Below, piece by piece: positions 34,106 to 42,439 of a stretch of 64,000 nt of DNA. The notes under the pieces were generated by a model. That model did not search any database, had not been told where the DNA came from, and saw nothing but the letters and a program-made list of their open reading frames with translations. The stretch is from Phycisphaeraceae bacterium. Its GTDB lineage: Bacteria > Planctomycetota > Phycisphaerae > Phycisphaerales > Zrk34. How positions within the stretch are numbered: the first letter of the stretch is position 1; each line of letters begins with the position of its first letter. The DNA lies in NCBI GenBank assembly GCA_028282685.1, contig JANQHK010000148.1, positions 1 through 64,000 on the forward strand. Reading direction: 5' to 3'. A program made the translations under genes and the position numbers.

Positions 34106-35809
34106 ATGTCCGATCAGCCCACGCCTTCGCCGGATGACAAGGCCCAGCGTGAAGCGGCCGAACTGATCGCCCTCGAATCCAAACCCTTTGCCGAGCGGAC
34201 CGTCGGTTATGTCCGGCGCACCGGTCCCGGTTTGTTGCAAAGCGCCATGACACTCGGGGCGGGCAGCGCCGCGGCTTCGGTGATCGCCGGCGCTTCTTTT
34301 GGATACAAACTGTTGTGGGTGCAACCGGTGGCGATGTTCCTGGGCGTGATGATGCTCGGGGCGTTGGGTAACGTGGTCCTGGAAAAGGGCGAACGGCCCT
34401 ACAAATCGTTCGGGCGGGAAATCGGCAAGTGGCTGGTCATCCTCTGGGCGCTGGGGACGATCATGTCGTCGGTGATCTGGCACTTCCCGCAATACGGCCT
34501 GGCTGCCGGAGCGGCGCGCGACCTGGGGGCATTGGCCCAGGTCCATAGTTTTCCGGAAGAGGTGGTCCAGGCAGAAGAACAGCTGCAATTGAAGGTCGAT
34601 GAATTCCGGGAATTGAAAAGGGAACTGACAGAGCGCGGCGATACCAGCGAATCGGCCCATGCCCAACTCGCCGCGGCATTGGATGCGGTTAAGGATCAAC
34701 AGGCCGCAGTCAAGCAAGCCAAGGTGAGCGTCAAGGATGACACGGTGCTTGGCCTGGGCTTTACCGAGAAAGGCTTGATGATCAGCTTCGGAGTGGGCAT
34801 ATTAATCCTGCTCATCAACATCATCACCACGTTTAACTATGGCGGCGGCGCCAAGGGCGTACGGCTATACGAATGGTTCCTGCGCGGATGTATTGGTCTG
34901 GTGGTCGCCATGTTCGCGGTGGTGGTCGTGGCCAAGTTCGGCAGCATCAACTGGACCGAACTGGGCAAGGGTTTCATCGGTTACTACGGCATCCCCAACC
35001 TGTACGCTGCCGACGGCTCACTGAACGTCGACACCATTACGCAGGTGCTGGGCATGCTGGGCGCCGCGGTCGGCATCAACATGACCTTCCTCTATCCCTA
35101 TTCGCTGCTGAAGAAGGGCTGGGGCAAGGCGCACAAGAAACTGGCCCGTTGGGACCTGGGCATGACGATGTTCCTGCCGTTCACGCTGGTCACGTCACTG
35201 GTGATCGTGGCGATGGTGGTGGGCGGCGTGTACATCGGCGCCGACGAAGTGGACAAGCTCATCAAGCCGCTCGGTGCGGCTCGCGCGCTGTCGGGCGTGG
35301 TCGGCGAAAAGGCCGGTCGCATCATCTTCGATCTCGGCCTGATCGGTATGACCTGCGGCGCCATCAGCACGCACATGGTCGTCTGCGGTTTTACGTTCTG
35401 CGAGATGCTCGGCCTGGAGCAAACCAAGACACGGTTCCGCCTGTTTGCACTGACGCCGGCCATCGGGTTGCTTGGTGTCGTCACCACGCTGCCGATCTGG
35501 TTCCCGGTGGCGGCCTCGGCGGTCTGCTTCACCATGTTGCCGATCGCTTACCTGACGTTCCTGATCATGCAGAACAAGCGGTCGTACATCGGCGACGCCG
35601 TGGGCAGGGGGGTTGGCCGATTGGCCTTTAACCTCATCCTTGTGATCGCCCTGGCCGTGGCGACGACCGGATCAGTCATTCAGATCAAAAAGCGCGTGGT
35701 TGATAACATCTGGCCTTCCAAGAAGGCCGACACAACCGAGCAGAAGAATGCCGCGCCCGGCGCCCCTGCTGTGCCGGAATCGGATGAGGACGGTCTGGAG
35801 ACGAACTGA
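34106..35809 (+). CDS. NRAMP-like transporter with coiled-coil insertion and altered metal site
   Basis: 567 residues. About ten or eleven helices follow the NRAMP (LeuT-like) order: GPGLLQSAMTL in helix 1, later MLGAAVGINMTFLYPYSLL corresponding to helix 6. The helix-1 metal motif DPGN is replaced by GAGS (51-54) and the helix-6 MPH by INM, so the known divalent-metal site is lost. Residues ~150-210 form a strongly charged coiled coil between membrane segments, not typical of NRAMP. The acidic C-terminal tail is short. Transport substrate therefore uncertain: divalent metal, another cation, or none. Family assignment good at fold level; the function is open. Confidence 0.75.
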   Translation: MSDQPTPSPDDKAQREAAELIALESKPFAERTVGYVRRTGPGLLQSAMTLGAGSAAASVIAGASFGYKLLWVQPVAMFLGVMMLGALGNVVLEKGERPYKSFGREIGKWLVILWALGTIMSSVIWHFPQYGLAAGAARDLGALAQVHSFPEEVVQAEEQLQLKVDEFRELKRELTERGDTSESAHAQLAAALDAVKDQQAAVKQAKVSVKDDTVLGLGFTEKGLMISFGVGILILLINIITTFNYGGGAKGVRLYEWFLRGCIGLVVAMFAVVVVAKFGSINWTELGKGFIGYYGIPNLYAADGSLNVDTITQVLGMLGAAVGINMTFLYPYSLLKKGWGKAHKKLARWDLGMTMFLPFTLVTSLVIVAMVVGGVYIGADEVDKLIKPLGAARALSGVVGEKAGRIIFDLGLIGMTCGAISTHMVVCGFTFCEMLGLEQTKTRFRLFALTPAIGLLGVVTTLPIWFPVAASAVCFTMLPIAYLTFLIMQNKRSYIGDAVGRGVGRLAFNLILVIALAVATTGSVIQIKKRVVDNIWPSKKADTTEQKNAAPGAPAVPESDEDGLETN

Positions 35810-35864
35810 AAAGTCAGACGGAAAGTCGCGTCTTCGGTTGTTGATTCATGCATTTCTGCAATCA

Positions 35865-35895
35865 AAAACGACCCGCCGCATGGGCGGGTCGTTTT
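35865..35895. terminator. Bidirectional intrinsic terminator
   Basis: A 13-bp perfect stem, AAAACGACCCGCC paired with GGCGGGTCGTTTT around a 5-nt loop. The A-run on one side and T-run on the other allow termination of the NRAMP-like transcript on the plus strand and of the tRNA transcript on the minus strand. Confidence 0.9.
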
Positions 35896-35899
35896 CCAA

Positions 35900-35973
35900 T
35901 CGGGGAGACAAGATTTGAACTTGCGACCTCGACGACCCGAACGCCGCGCTCTACCAAGCTGAGCTACTCCCCG
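35900..35973 (-). tRNA. tRNA-Pro(CGG)
   Basis: A 74-nt cloverleaf. Acceptor CGGGGAG pairs with CTCCCCG, D-stem GCTC/GAGC with loop AGCTTGGTA, anticodon stem CGGCG/CGTCG with loop TTCGGGT giving anticodon CGG, T-stem GCAAG/CTTGT (one G-T pair) with loop TTCAAAT, discriminator A. CCA is not encoded. It reads proline codon CCG. Confidence 0.96.
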
Positions 35974-36114
35974 CAGTTGCGGAAAACGAAGCAGTATAAC
36001 CCCGCAATCCCCGCTTGCCAAACGGATTATCGGCTGCTTCCATCGGATCCGGTTAAGCAACCCACTCAAATAACCGATGCTGAAAGCAGGTCGATCTATC
36101 GGGAGTGAAGTCCT

Positions 36115-36300
36115 ATGGCGATTCGCATCATGTGTCCGAACCTCAAGTGCCGTCGCATTCTGGCCGTCCCCCCCGATGCACGCGGCAAGACGATCCGCTG
36201 CCGCAACTGCGGCGCGATGGTGGAGGTGCCGCAGCAGGGCGCGGCAAAACCCGAGGCCCCCGCGGCGGTCGAAACCAGCGCCGAGTCCGACGATTCCTGA
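36115..36300 (+). CDS. Small zinc-ribbon protein
   Basis: 61 residues with four metal-binding cysteines: C7 and C12 (CPNLKC) and C29, C32 (CRNC), separated by a basic turn. The tail is Ala/Glu-rich and probably disordered. The pattern resembles the MJ0042-type zinc ribbons common in Planctomycetota and myxobacteria, although the first pair has four instead of two residues between cysteines. Function unknown; probably cytoplasmic. Confidence 0.75.
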   Translation: MAIRIMCPNLKCRRILAVPPDARGKTIRCRNCGAMVEVPQQGAAKPEAPAAVETSAESDDS

Positions 36301-36414
36301 TCGTCTCAGCAATCACATCACACGGTCAATACCGGCCTGTTCAGTCCCATTGCCATCGGTGCGCCGTGCCGATACCTTACCGATTGAGAAGTTTTCTCGA
36401 TCGAAAGGACGCAC

Positions 36415-37281
36415 ATGTTTCAGGGCGCGATTACGGCCATGGTGACGCCGTTCAGCGGTGGTGAACTCGACCTGGCGCGGCTGCGCGACAATGCGGCGTT
36501 CCAGATCGAACGCGGTGTCGGCGGACTGGTGCCCTGCGGAACAACCGGTGAAAGCCCCACGCTCAGCCACGAAGAGCACGATCGCGTGATCGAAGCGGTG
36601 GTGGAGGCGGCGGGGGGAAGTGTGCCGGTGATCGCCGGGGCCGGATCCAACGCCACCGGCGAAGCGCTGCGATTGACACAGCATGCCAAGCAAGTGGGCG
36701 CGTCGGCTTCATTGCAGGTCAACCCGTATTACAACAAGCCCACGCAGGAAGGCCTCTACCGGCATTTCATGACGATAGCCGACGAAGTCGATCTGCCGGT
36801 GGTGCTGTACAACATTCCCGGCCGGTGCGGCGTGGCGCTGAGCGTCGATACCATCGTCCGGCTGGCGGATCATCCGAACATCGTGGCCATCAAGGAAGCG
36901 ACCGGCTCGCTGGATGTGGCCAGCGAAGTGGCTGCACGGACCGACCTGTGCATCCTCTCCGGCGACGATTCGCTGACGCTGCCGCTGGCGAGCATCGGCG
37001 GACGTGGGGTGATCAGTGTGGCCAGCAACATCGTGCCCGACCGCGTGGGGGCGATGGTCGCCGCCGCGCTGGGTGGAGATTTCGAATCTGCCCGTCGTCA
37101 GCATCTGGAATTGTTCGACCTGTTCAAGGCGATGTTCATCGAGACCAATCCCATTCCGATCAAGACGGCCATGCAGATCGCCGGCATGGACTCGGGTGAA
37201 GTGCGTCTGCCCCTGTGTGCGATGTCCGATGCCAACCGGTCGAAGCTTGCCGAAGACCTGAAGAAGTACAGAATCGGCTGA
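36415..37281 (+). CDS. dapA: 4-hydroxy-tetrahydrodipicolinate synthase
   Basis: 288 residues, a TIM-barrel of the DapA family. It condenses pyruvate with aspartate semialdehyde at the start of diaminopimelate/lysine synthesis. Visible are GTTGESPTLSHEEH, the tyrosine-arginine region VVLYNIPGRCG and the Schiff-base lysine in VAIKEATGSLDVASEV. An AAGGA ribosome site precedes the ATG by 6-7 nt. It is a single gene; dapB lies elsewhere in the window. Confidence 0.95.
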   Translation: MFQGAITAMVTPFSGGELDLARLRDNAAFQIERGVGGLVPCGTTGESPTLSHEEHDRVIEAVVEAAGGSVPVIAGAGSNATGEALRLTQHAKQVGASASLQVNPYYNKPTQEGLYRHFMTIADEVDLPVVLYNIPGRCGVALSVDTIVRLADHPNIVAIKEATGSLDVASEVAARTDLCILSGDDSLTLPLASIGGRGVISVASNIVPDRVGAMVAAALGGDFESARRQHLELFDLFKAMFIETNPIPIKTAMQIAGMDSGEVRLPLCAMSDANRSKLAEDLKKYRIG

Positions 37282-37299
37282 CCTGCCGCACGTCTTCCG

Positions 37300-39360
37300 C
37301 TACCGGCTTAAATCCAGACAGTGCAGGTGGCCGTTGGCGCGCAGGTAGAGACGATGGCCGACCAGGGCCGGGTGCGACCACATCTGCGTTTTGGAATTAC
37401 CGGAGAATAAACTCAACCGGTCGACCACGCGGCAGCGGTCCCCGGTGATGTCCAACAGCGCCAGGTTGCCTTCCACGGTGCAGACCAGCAGATGCTTCGA
37501 TCCGGCGATCATGGAAACGTGGTCGGCGTCGGTCAGTTCGTCGTTCTCCCATGCCACTTTCAGTCCGTCATCGAGTTTCTGACACACCAGTCGGTTGTCG
37601 AAATTGATCAGGCGGTTGCCGGTGACCAGCGGCGAGGTGCAGGTGGGGTAGATCGCATCGCTGGTCGCGGCGGGCGCGCCGACAATGCGGCCGTTGTCGT
37701 GGAAGCCGCGGACCTGTACGCCGAGCATTTCGGTCGCGGTGATGAGTCGTCCGTTCCACACCGCGGGCGTGGGCACGACGTAGTAGTTTTCATCATCCGC
37801 AAGCGAACGCCACAGTTCCCTGCCATCGGAAAGGGCATGGCCGGCCAGGGACGATTGCTTCTCGAACCGGTAATGGTCGTACAGGACGATCTGGTCGACT
37901 CCGCCCAGTCGGGCCAGGACCGGGCTGGCGTAGTTGGCGGGTTTGCCGGGCGTCTGCCAGAGCACTTTGCCGGTTTCTTTGTGCAGCGCGACGAGGGCCG
38001 CGTTCGGACCGCCCGGGTTGACGATGAGTTTTTCCGCGGCGATCAGCGGCGTCGCACAAAATCCCCACTTCGGGATTGGCGCATTGAATCGCTCGGCCAG
38101 GTTGATTTGCCAGAGCACCTGCCCGGTGTGCAAGTCCACGCAGTGCAGTTGGCCGAACGCTCCGAGCAGGTAGACGCGGCCGGAATCGATCACCGGCGTG
38201 GCCCGAGGACTGTTGCCGAAATCCATTTCACCGGAAGCGGGGTAGGTCAATTTCCAGATCGTTTGCCCGGTGTCGGCATCCAGGGCGTGGAAAGTGTCCA
38301 CCATTTGGTCCGACGACTTATCCGCCACGATGACGTAGCGATCGTTGGCGGCTATCCCCGCCATGCTCTGGCCGTCGAGCGGCTGTTGCCATGCGAAGGT
38401 CGCCGTATCGGGCAGTCGGTCGGGCACATCGGGACTGTGGCCGTTGCGTTGTGCGCCCAGAAACTGCGTCCATCCCGGGCGGGGGGAAATCAATCCGTCG
38501 GCGTTGCTTGTGTCCCCCGCATCGTGAAAAGCAATGAAGCCCAGCCGGGTTTCCAGCGCTTTGCACAACGTTGCATCGTCTTTCACATCGACCAGGGTAT
38601 TGCCGATGTCCTGCCGGTTCTCCGTGGACAGGTGGGCATCGGCAAACAGCGTGATGAACGGCAGGGAAGCCGTTTGCCCGATCACGCGAATGGAACCGGC
38701 CTCAATCGAACCGCAACCGATCAACAGTGGTTTGGCATAGCTGGAGATCACGGCGGCGTCGACCTTGCCCTCCACCACGTCCAGTGCGCCATCGGCGCAG
38801 CTGTCGCCGGTCATCTTCTTTTGAGGGATCGGAACACCCGCGTGCTTGAGCACGGCCAGCGCCGCGGCATGCTTTTCAGCGGAATCCGCCGGGCCGAACT
38901 GGATTTTTCGTCCGACCAGATCCTCGATCGTTTGTGCGGGATCGTTGTGCCGCACGATGAACAGGCCGTGCAGATTGGTCGAGCCGTCCTTGCCGCTCAG
39001 CATCGCCAAGGGAATCAGTTTGCGTCCGACACGCTCGGCATCGCTTAACACCACCGATTGCTTGCCGATCACGATGTCGAACGGTTTGCCGCTTCGACCC
39101 TGCATGGCGGCAACAAGAGAGACATCAAATGTCACTTTCATGGGCCGGCCGATCCGTTGGCCGAGAAACGAAGCCAATTGTTTGTAATCGCGCTGGGCAT
39201 ACCCTTCCACGCAATCGCAGGCCAACTGCGTGCACAGCGGATCCATCACCAGCATGGATACGGGTTGCGGTTGCGATTCCGCACGGGCCGACTCCGCCCA
39301 ACCCGACATACAAATCAGCAAGCACCACCACCCCAAACCGCGCAGGAGGTGCTTAGCCAT
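37300..39360 (-). CDS. PhnD-like binding domain fused to PQQ-type beta-propeller
   Basis: 686 residues with an N-terminal export signal (LLICMSGWAESARA). Residues ~30-300 resemble PhnD/phosphonate-type periplasmic binding proteins (MDPLCTQLACDCVEGYAQRD start; GLFIVRHNDPAQTIEDLVGRKIQFGPADSAE hinge). The rest is a beta-propeller with repeated PQQ-like blades, each ending in a phrase such as LDADTGQTIWKL, VDLHTGQVLWQI and HKETGKVLWQT. Quinone or metal-binding residues of true PQQ dehydrogenases are not apparent, so this is likely a scaffold or sensor. It overlaps the upstream NHL gene by 8 nt, so the two work together. Confidence 0.82.
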   Translation of the reverse strand: MAKHLLRGLGWWCLLICMSGWAESARAESQPQPVSMLVMDPLCTQLACDCVEGYAQRDYKQLASFLGQRIGRPMKVTFDVSLVAAMQGRSGKPFDIVIGKQSVVLSDAERVGRKLIPLAMLSGKDGSTNLHGLFIVRHNDPAQTIEDLVGRKIQFGPADSAEKHAAALAVLKHAGVPIPQKKMTGDSCADGALDVVEGKVDAAVISSYAKPLLIGCGSIEAGSIRVIGQTASLPFITLFADAHLSTENRQDIGNTLVDVKDDATLCKALETRLGFIAFHDAGDTSNADGLISPRPGWTQFLGAQRNGHSPDVPDRLPDTATFAWQQPLDGQSMAGIAANDRYVIVADKSSDQMVDTFHALDADTGQTIWKLTYPASGEMDFGNSPRATPVIDSGRVYLLGAFGQLHCVDLHTGQVLWQINLAERFNAPIPKWGFCATPLIAAEKLIVNPGGPNAALVALHKETGKVLWQTPGKPANYASPVLARLGGVDQIVLYDHYRFEKQSSLAGHALSDGRELWRSLADDENYYVVPTPAVWNGRLITATEMLGVQVRGFHDNGRIVGAPAATSDAIYPTCTSPLVTGNRLINFDNRLVCQKLDDGLKVAWENDELTDADHVSMIAGSKHLLVCTVEGNLALLDITGDRCRVVDRLSLFSGNSKTQMWSHPALVGHRLYLRANGHLHCLDLSR

Positions 39361-40633
39361 CGGTGGTTTCTCCGGTGTTGACTTGGGCCGCCTGTTCGGC
39401 GGGCTTGAATACGAAGATCTGCGATTGCGGTGCGTTGAGCATGTAGATCCGCCCGTCGGTGGGAGACAGGCCGATGGGGGTGTGCTTGCAGCTGGGGATA
39501 TTTTCGGCCTGGCAGATCAGTTGCTGGAATTCGCCGTCCGGTGAGAACCGCTTGATCGCTCCGACGCTGGCCTCGGAGGTGTAGCAGAAGCCGTCGCTGC
39601 CGAAGCGGATGTTCATCGGATTGCAGCAGGCGCCGAATCCGGCAAGGGATTTGCTCTTGCGCGCATTTTGGCCCCACATGCCCAGTCGCTTGCCGTCGCG
39701 ATCGTAGCAGATCACGCGCATCCGGGAGTTCTCCGCTGCATACACCTTGCCGTCATGTGTCTGGATGTCCAGTTGGCCGCAACAGCCGCTCAGTTTCTCG
39801 GTGATTTGCGTTGGGTTGGCCAGGTTGGTGTCCATCCGGTGGATGGCGTAGCCGTAGCCCCGGGTCATGTTGCAGCAGATGAACACGTCCTGTGCCGTGG
39901 TGGCGATCCCGGTGATCCGTGATCGTGAACGGTTCAGTGAGGCGAAGTACGCGTCGAAGTTGTTCAGGGACTGGTCGGTGTCCTGGAGCGACTGCTCATA
40001 CTGCTCGATGCGCTTGGTCATGCGCTGCTTCACCGAGTCGCTGGTCTTCGGATTGCTCAGTTTCTGATTCAGATGATCGATCTGATTCTGCAGTGTTTTT
40101 CGACTACGCTGCAATTCCTCGCGCATCTGCTGCTTCCTGGCTTCCTGCTCCGGGCTGGGCTTGGATTGGCTCGGCGAATCGGCGGTCGCCACGATCCGGT
40201 AATCCTTATCCAGCTTGATCAGTTGCGATCCGCTCCCCATGTAAATCGATCCGTCGGGGGCGATGTTCATGGCGCTGGCCTGAATCGGCAGCGGAACCAC
40301 TTTGAGGGTCTTACCGGTCGCATCCAGAACGCGCAATTCGTTTGGCCCGCTCATCTGGATCGATTCGTAGGAGTCGCCTTTCTTGACGTAGTGCTTGGTG
40401 TTCCCGCCGCATGCGGCCAGCAGGCGCCCCCGGGCATCGACACAAAACGTGTTGATGATGATCTGCTTGCCGCCTTCCTCCAGCGTCAACACTTCGCTGA
40501 GTTTGTGCGTGGGCTGCTTGGCCGATTCCGCGATGTCGTCCGCGGCTTGAGCCAGTGAAACACAGACGACCAACAAGCAGAACACCCCACCGGCGCCCAG
40601 TCGGCCCAATGAAATGGAATGTGAGTGCAACAT
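39353..40633 (-). CDS. Exported NHL-type propeller protein with coiled-coil insert
   Basis: About 426 residues. The signal sequence is LGAGGVFCLLVVCVSLAQAAD. NHL/SMP-30-like blades occupy both halves (for example MNIAPDGSIYMGSGSQLIKLDKD and MNIRFGSDGFCYTSEASVGAIKRFSPDG) and are interrupted at about residues 150-230 by a long helical, Gln/Lys-rich coiled coil. Paired cysteines recur (ICCNM, GCCGQL, ACCNPM), suggesting disulfides or metal binding. The ATG at 40633 has an AGGAG ribosome site; the longer frame to 40714 does not. First gene of a two-gene operon with the PhnD-PQQ fusion. Confidence 0.75.
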   Translation of the reverse strand: MLHSHSISLGRLGAGGVFCLLVVCVSLAQAADDIAESAKQPTHKLSEVLTLEEGGKQIIINTFCVDARGRLLAACGGNTKHYVKKGDSYESIQMSGPNELRVLDATGKTLKVVPLPIQASAMNIAPDGSIYMGSGSQLIKLDKDYRIVATADSPSQSKPSPEQEARKQQMREELQRSRKTLQNQIDHLNQKLSNPKTSDSVKQRMTKRIEQYEQSLQDTDQSLNNFDAYFASLNRSRSRITGIATTAQDVFICCNMTRGYGYAIHRMDTNLANPTQITEKLSGCCGQLDIQTHDGKVYAAENSRMRVICYDRDGKRLGMWGQNARKSKSLAGFGACCNPMNIRFGSDGFCYTSEASVGAIKRFSPDGEFQQLICQAENIPSCKHTPIGLSPTDGRIYMLNAPQSQIFVFKPAEQAAQVNTGETTDG

Positions 40634-40869
40634 GTTACAGGTTCTCCTGAAAGTGCGAATGAAAACGTACATCGCAGGTGACATGGCTTTCCCCAAACCA
40701 AGTGACGGGAACATTATAACAGCAATTCCGCATCCAAGTGGAAACAGCTCGGTGCCTTTTACTTTTTGGGCGGATGGTTCCGTGCGCGGCTCACGGAATT
40801 CGAGGACTTGTGACGGAGAGCGATTTCCATCGTTCCGGACAATGCGGCAAATCGCGCATCAGCAGACGA

Positions 40870-42210
40870 CTATTTTCGCCCTTTTCGGCGGATGCGCGAC
40901 CCGAGCGTGCGATTCGGCGGTCCCTTTGGCGCCACGCCGCCCGGGAACAACTGCGGATCGGGATTCTCGTGGTCGATCTTGTGGTGGGGGGCGGTGAAGC
41001 GGGATTCGGCCACCTTCTGGGCGGCCTGCTCGGCCTTGATTTTTTCGCGCCAGGCCTGCGGAGGGTCCGAGGGCGAGAAATCGGGGTAGTCCATTTTTTC
41101 GATGAGCACGCCGGTCAGCTTTTCGATCTCGGTCAGCAGTTGACCCTGCTCGGCGGTGACGAAGCTCCAGGCCGTGCCCGACGCCCCGGCGCGCGCGGTG
41201 CGGCCGATGCGGTGGACGTAAATCTCCGGATCTTCCGGCAGATCGTAGTTGATGATGTGGGTGATGCCCGGGACGTCGAGCCCGCGCGCCGCCAGGTCCG
41301 ATGCCACCAGGACCTCCAGCTTGCCTTCGCGCAACCGTTTCATGATGCGGTTGCGTTTGGACTGGTGCAGGTCGCCGTGAATCTCGAACGCATCGATCTC
41401 CTGCCTCTTCAGGTGATGTGTCACATCGCGCACGGTGACTTTCATTCGGCAGAAGACGACCGTCAGAGCCGGTTCCTCGTGCGTCAATAGGTGCGTCAGC
41501 AGACGCCGCTTGTCCCAGGGCTGAACGGCGAAATACTTTTGTGTCACCAGCGAAACCGTCAACGAACTGGCCTCGGTGGTCAGACGTTCGGAGTCGGCCT
41601 TCATGAACTTGCGCGCCAGCCGTTCAATCTCCTCGCTGATCGTGGCGCTGACGAAGACGGTTTGCACTTCGTGCCGGATGCCCGAGAGGATGTGGCGGAT
41701 ATCCTCGCGGAAGCCGATGTCGAGCATGCGGTCGACCTCGTCGAGCACCACCCAGCGGAGCTTGCCGTAATCCAGTTGCTTGCGCCGGTGCAGGTCCATG
41801 ACGCGTCCGGGCGTGCCGACGATGATCTGCGCTCCGGTCTTGATGGCGTTGATCTGCTTCTTGAATCCCTCGCCGCCGATCACCCCGGCGGAGCGGATCG
41901 GCGTGAACTTGCCCAACTCGTTCAGCTCCCGGACGATCTGCACGGCCAATTCGCGCGTGGGTGCCAGGATCAGCGCCTGCGCGCCGCCGTCCTCTTCGGC
42001 GTGGTTGAGGATGGGCAGGCCGAACGCCGCGGTCTTGCCGGTGCCGGTTTTGGCCTGGCCCAGCACATCGCCGCCGGCCAACATCAGGGGAATCAATTGG
42101 GCCTGGATATGGGTCGGATGGTCGAACCCGGCCTGACGGATCCCTTTGAGGATGGAGCTGCGCAATTCGAGGTCGTCGAACGTGCGCGACAATTCAAAAA
42201 TTTCACTCAT
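40870..42210 (-). CDS. DEAD-box RNA helicase
   Basis: 446 residues. Helicase motifs in order: Q-motif region GFDHPTHIQAQLIP, I AQAKTGTGKT, Ia PTRELA, Ib TPGRVMD, II DEVD (in place of DEAD), III SAT, IV VVFCRMK, V ASDLAARGLDVPGI and VI HRIGRTARAG. The C-terminal tail is basic (RTLGSRIRRKGRK) and likely contacts RNA. It belongs to the RhlE/DeaD-type group, but no specific substrate can be assigned. Roles usually include ribosome assembly and mRNA decay, often in the cold. Confidence 0.93.
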   Translation of the reverse strand: MSEIFELSRTFDDLELRSSILKGIRQAGFDHPTHIQAQLIPLMLAGGDVLGQAKTGTGKTAAFGLPILNHAEEDGGAQALILAPTRELAVQIVRELNELGKFTPIRSAGVIGGEGFKKQINAIKTGAQIIVGTPGRVMDLHRRKQLDYGKLRWVVLDEVDRMLDIGFREDIRHILSGIRHEVQTVFVSATISEEIERLARKFMKADSERLTTEASSLTVSLVTQKYFAVQPWDKRRLLTHLLTHEEPALTVVFCRMKVTVRDVTHHLKRQEIDAFEIHGDLHQSKRNRIMKRLREGKLEVLVASDLAARGLDVPGITHIINYDLPEDPEIYVHRIGRTARAGASGTAWSFVTAEQGQLLTEIEKLTGVLIEKMDYPDFSPSDPPQAWREKIKAEQAAQKVAESRFTAPHHKIDHENPDPQLFPGGVAPKGPPNRTLGSRIRRKGRK

Positions 42211-42439
42211 AATGAACGAACCTTGTCGCCTTGGCGAAAGGCCCGACGCGGATGGCGCTAACGTCCCCGTGGTTGGCGCGATCGGCGTACGGACCCCTCA
42301 CCCGGCTACGCTTGCATTTTTCAACCGGTTCTGATCGACCGGCCGACACTATCATTAACAACCGACTAGGATATCCTATACGCCCGCCGGTCCGGTGAGC
42401 AAATCGCCTCGGGCAAACGCTTCGGAAAACGGCACCGTC

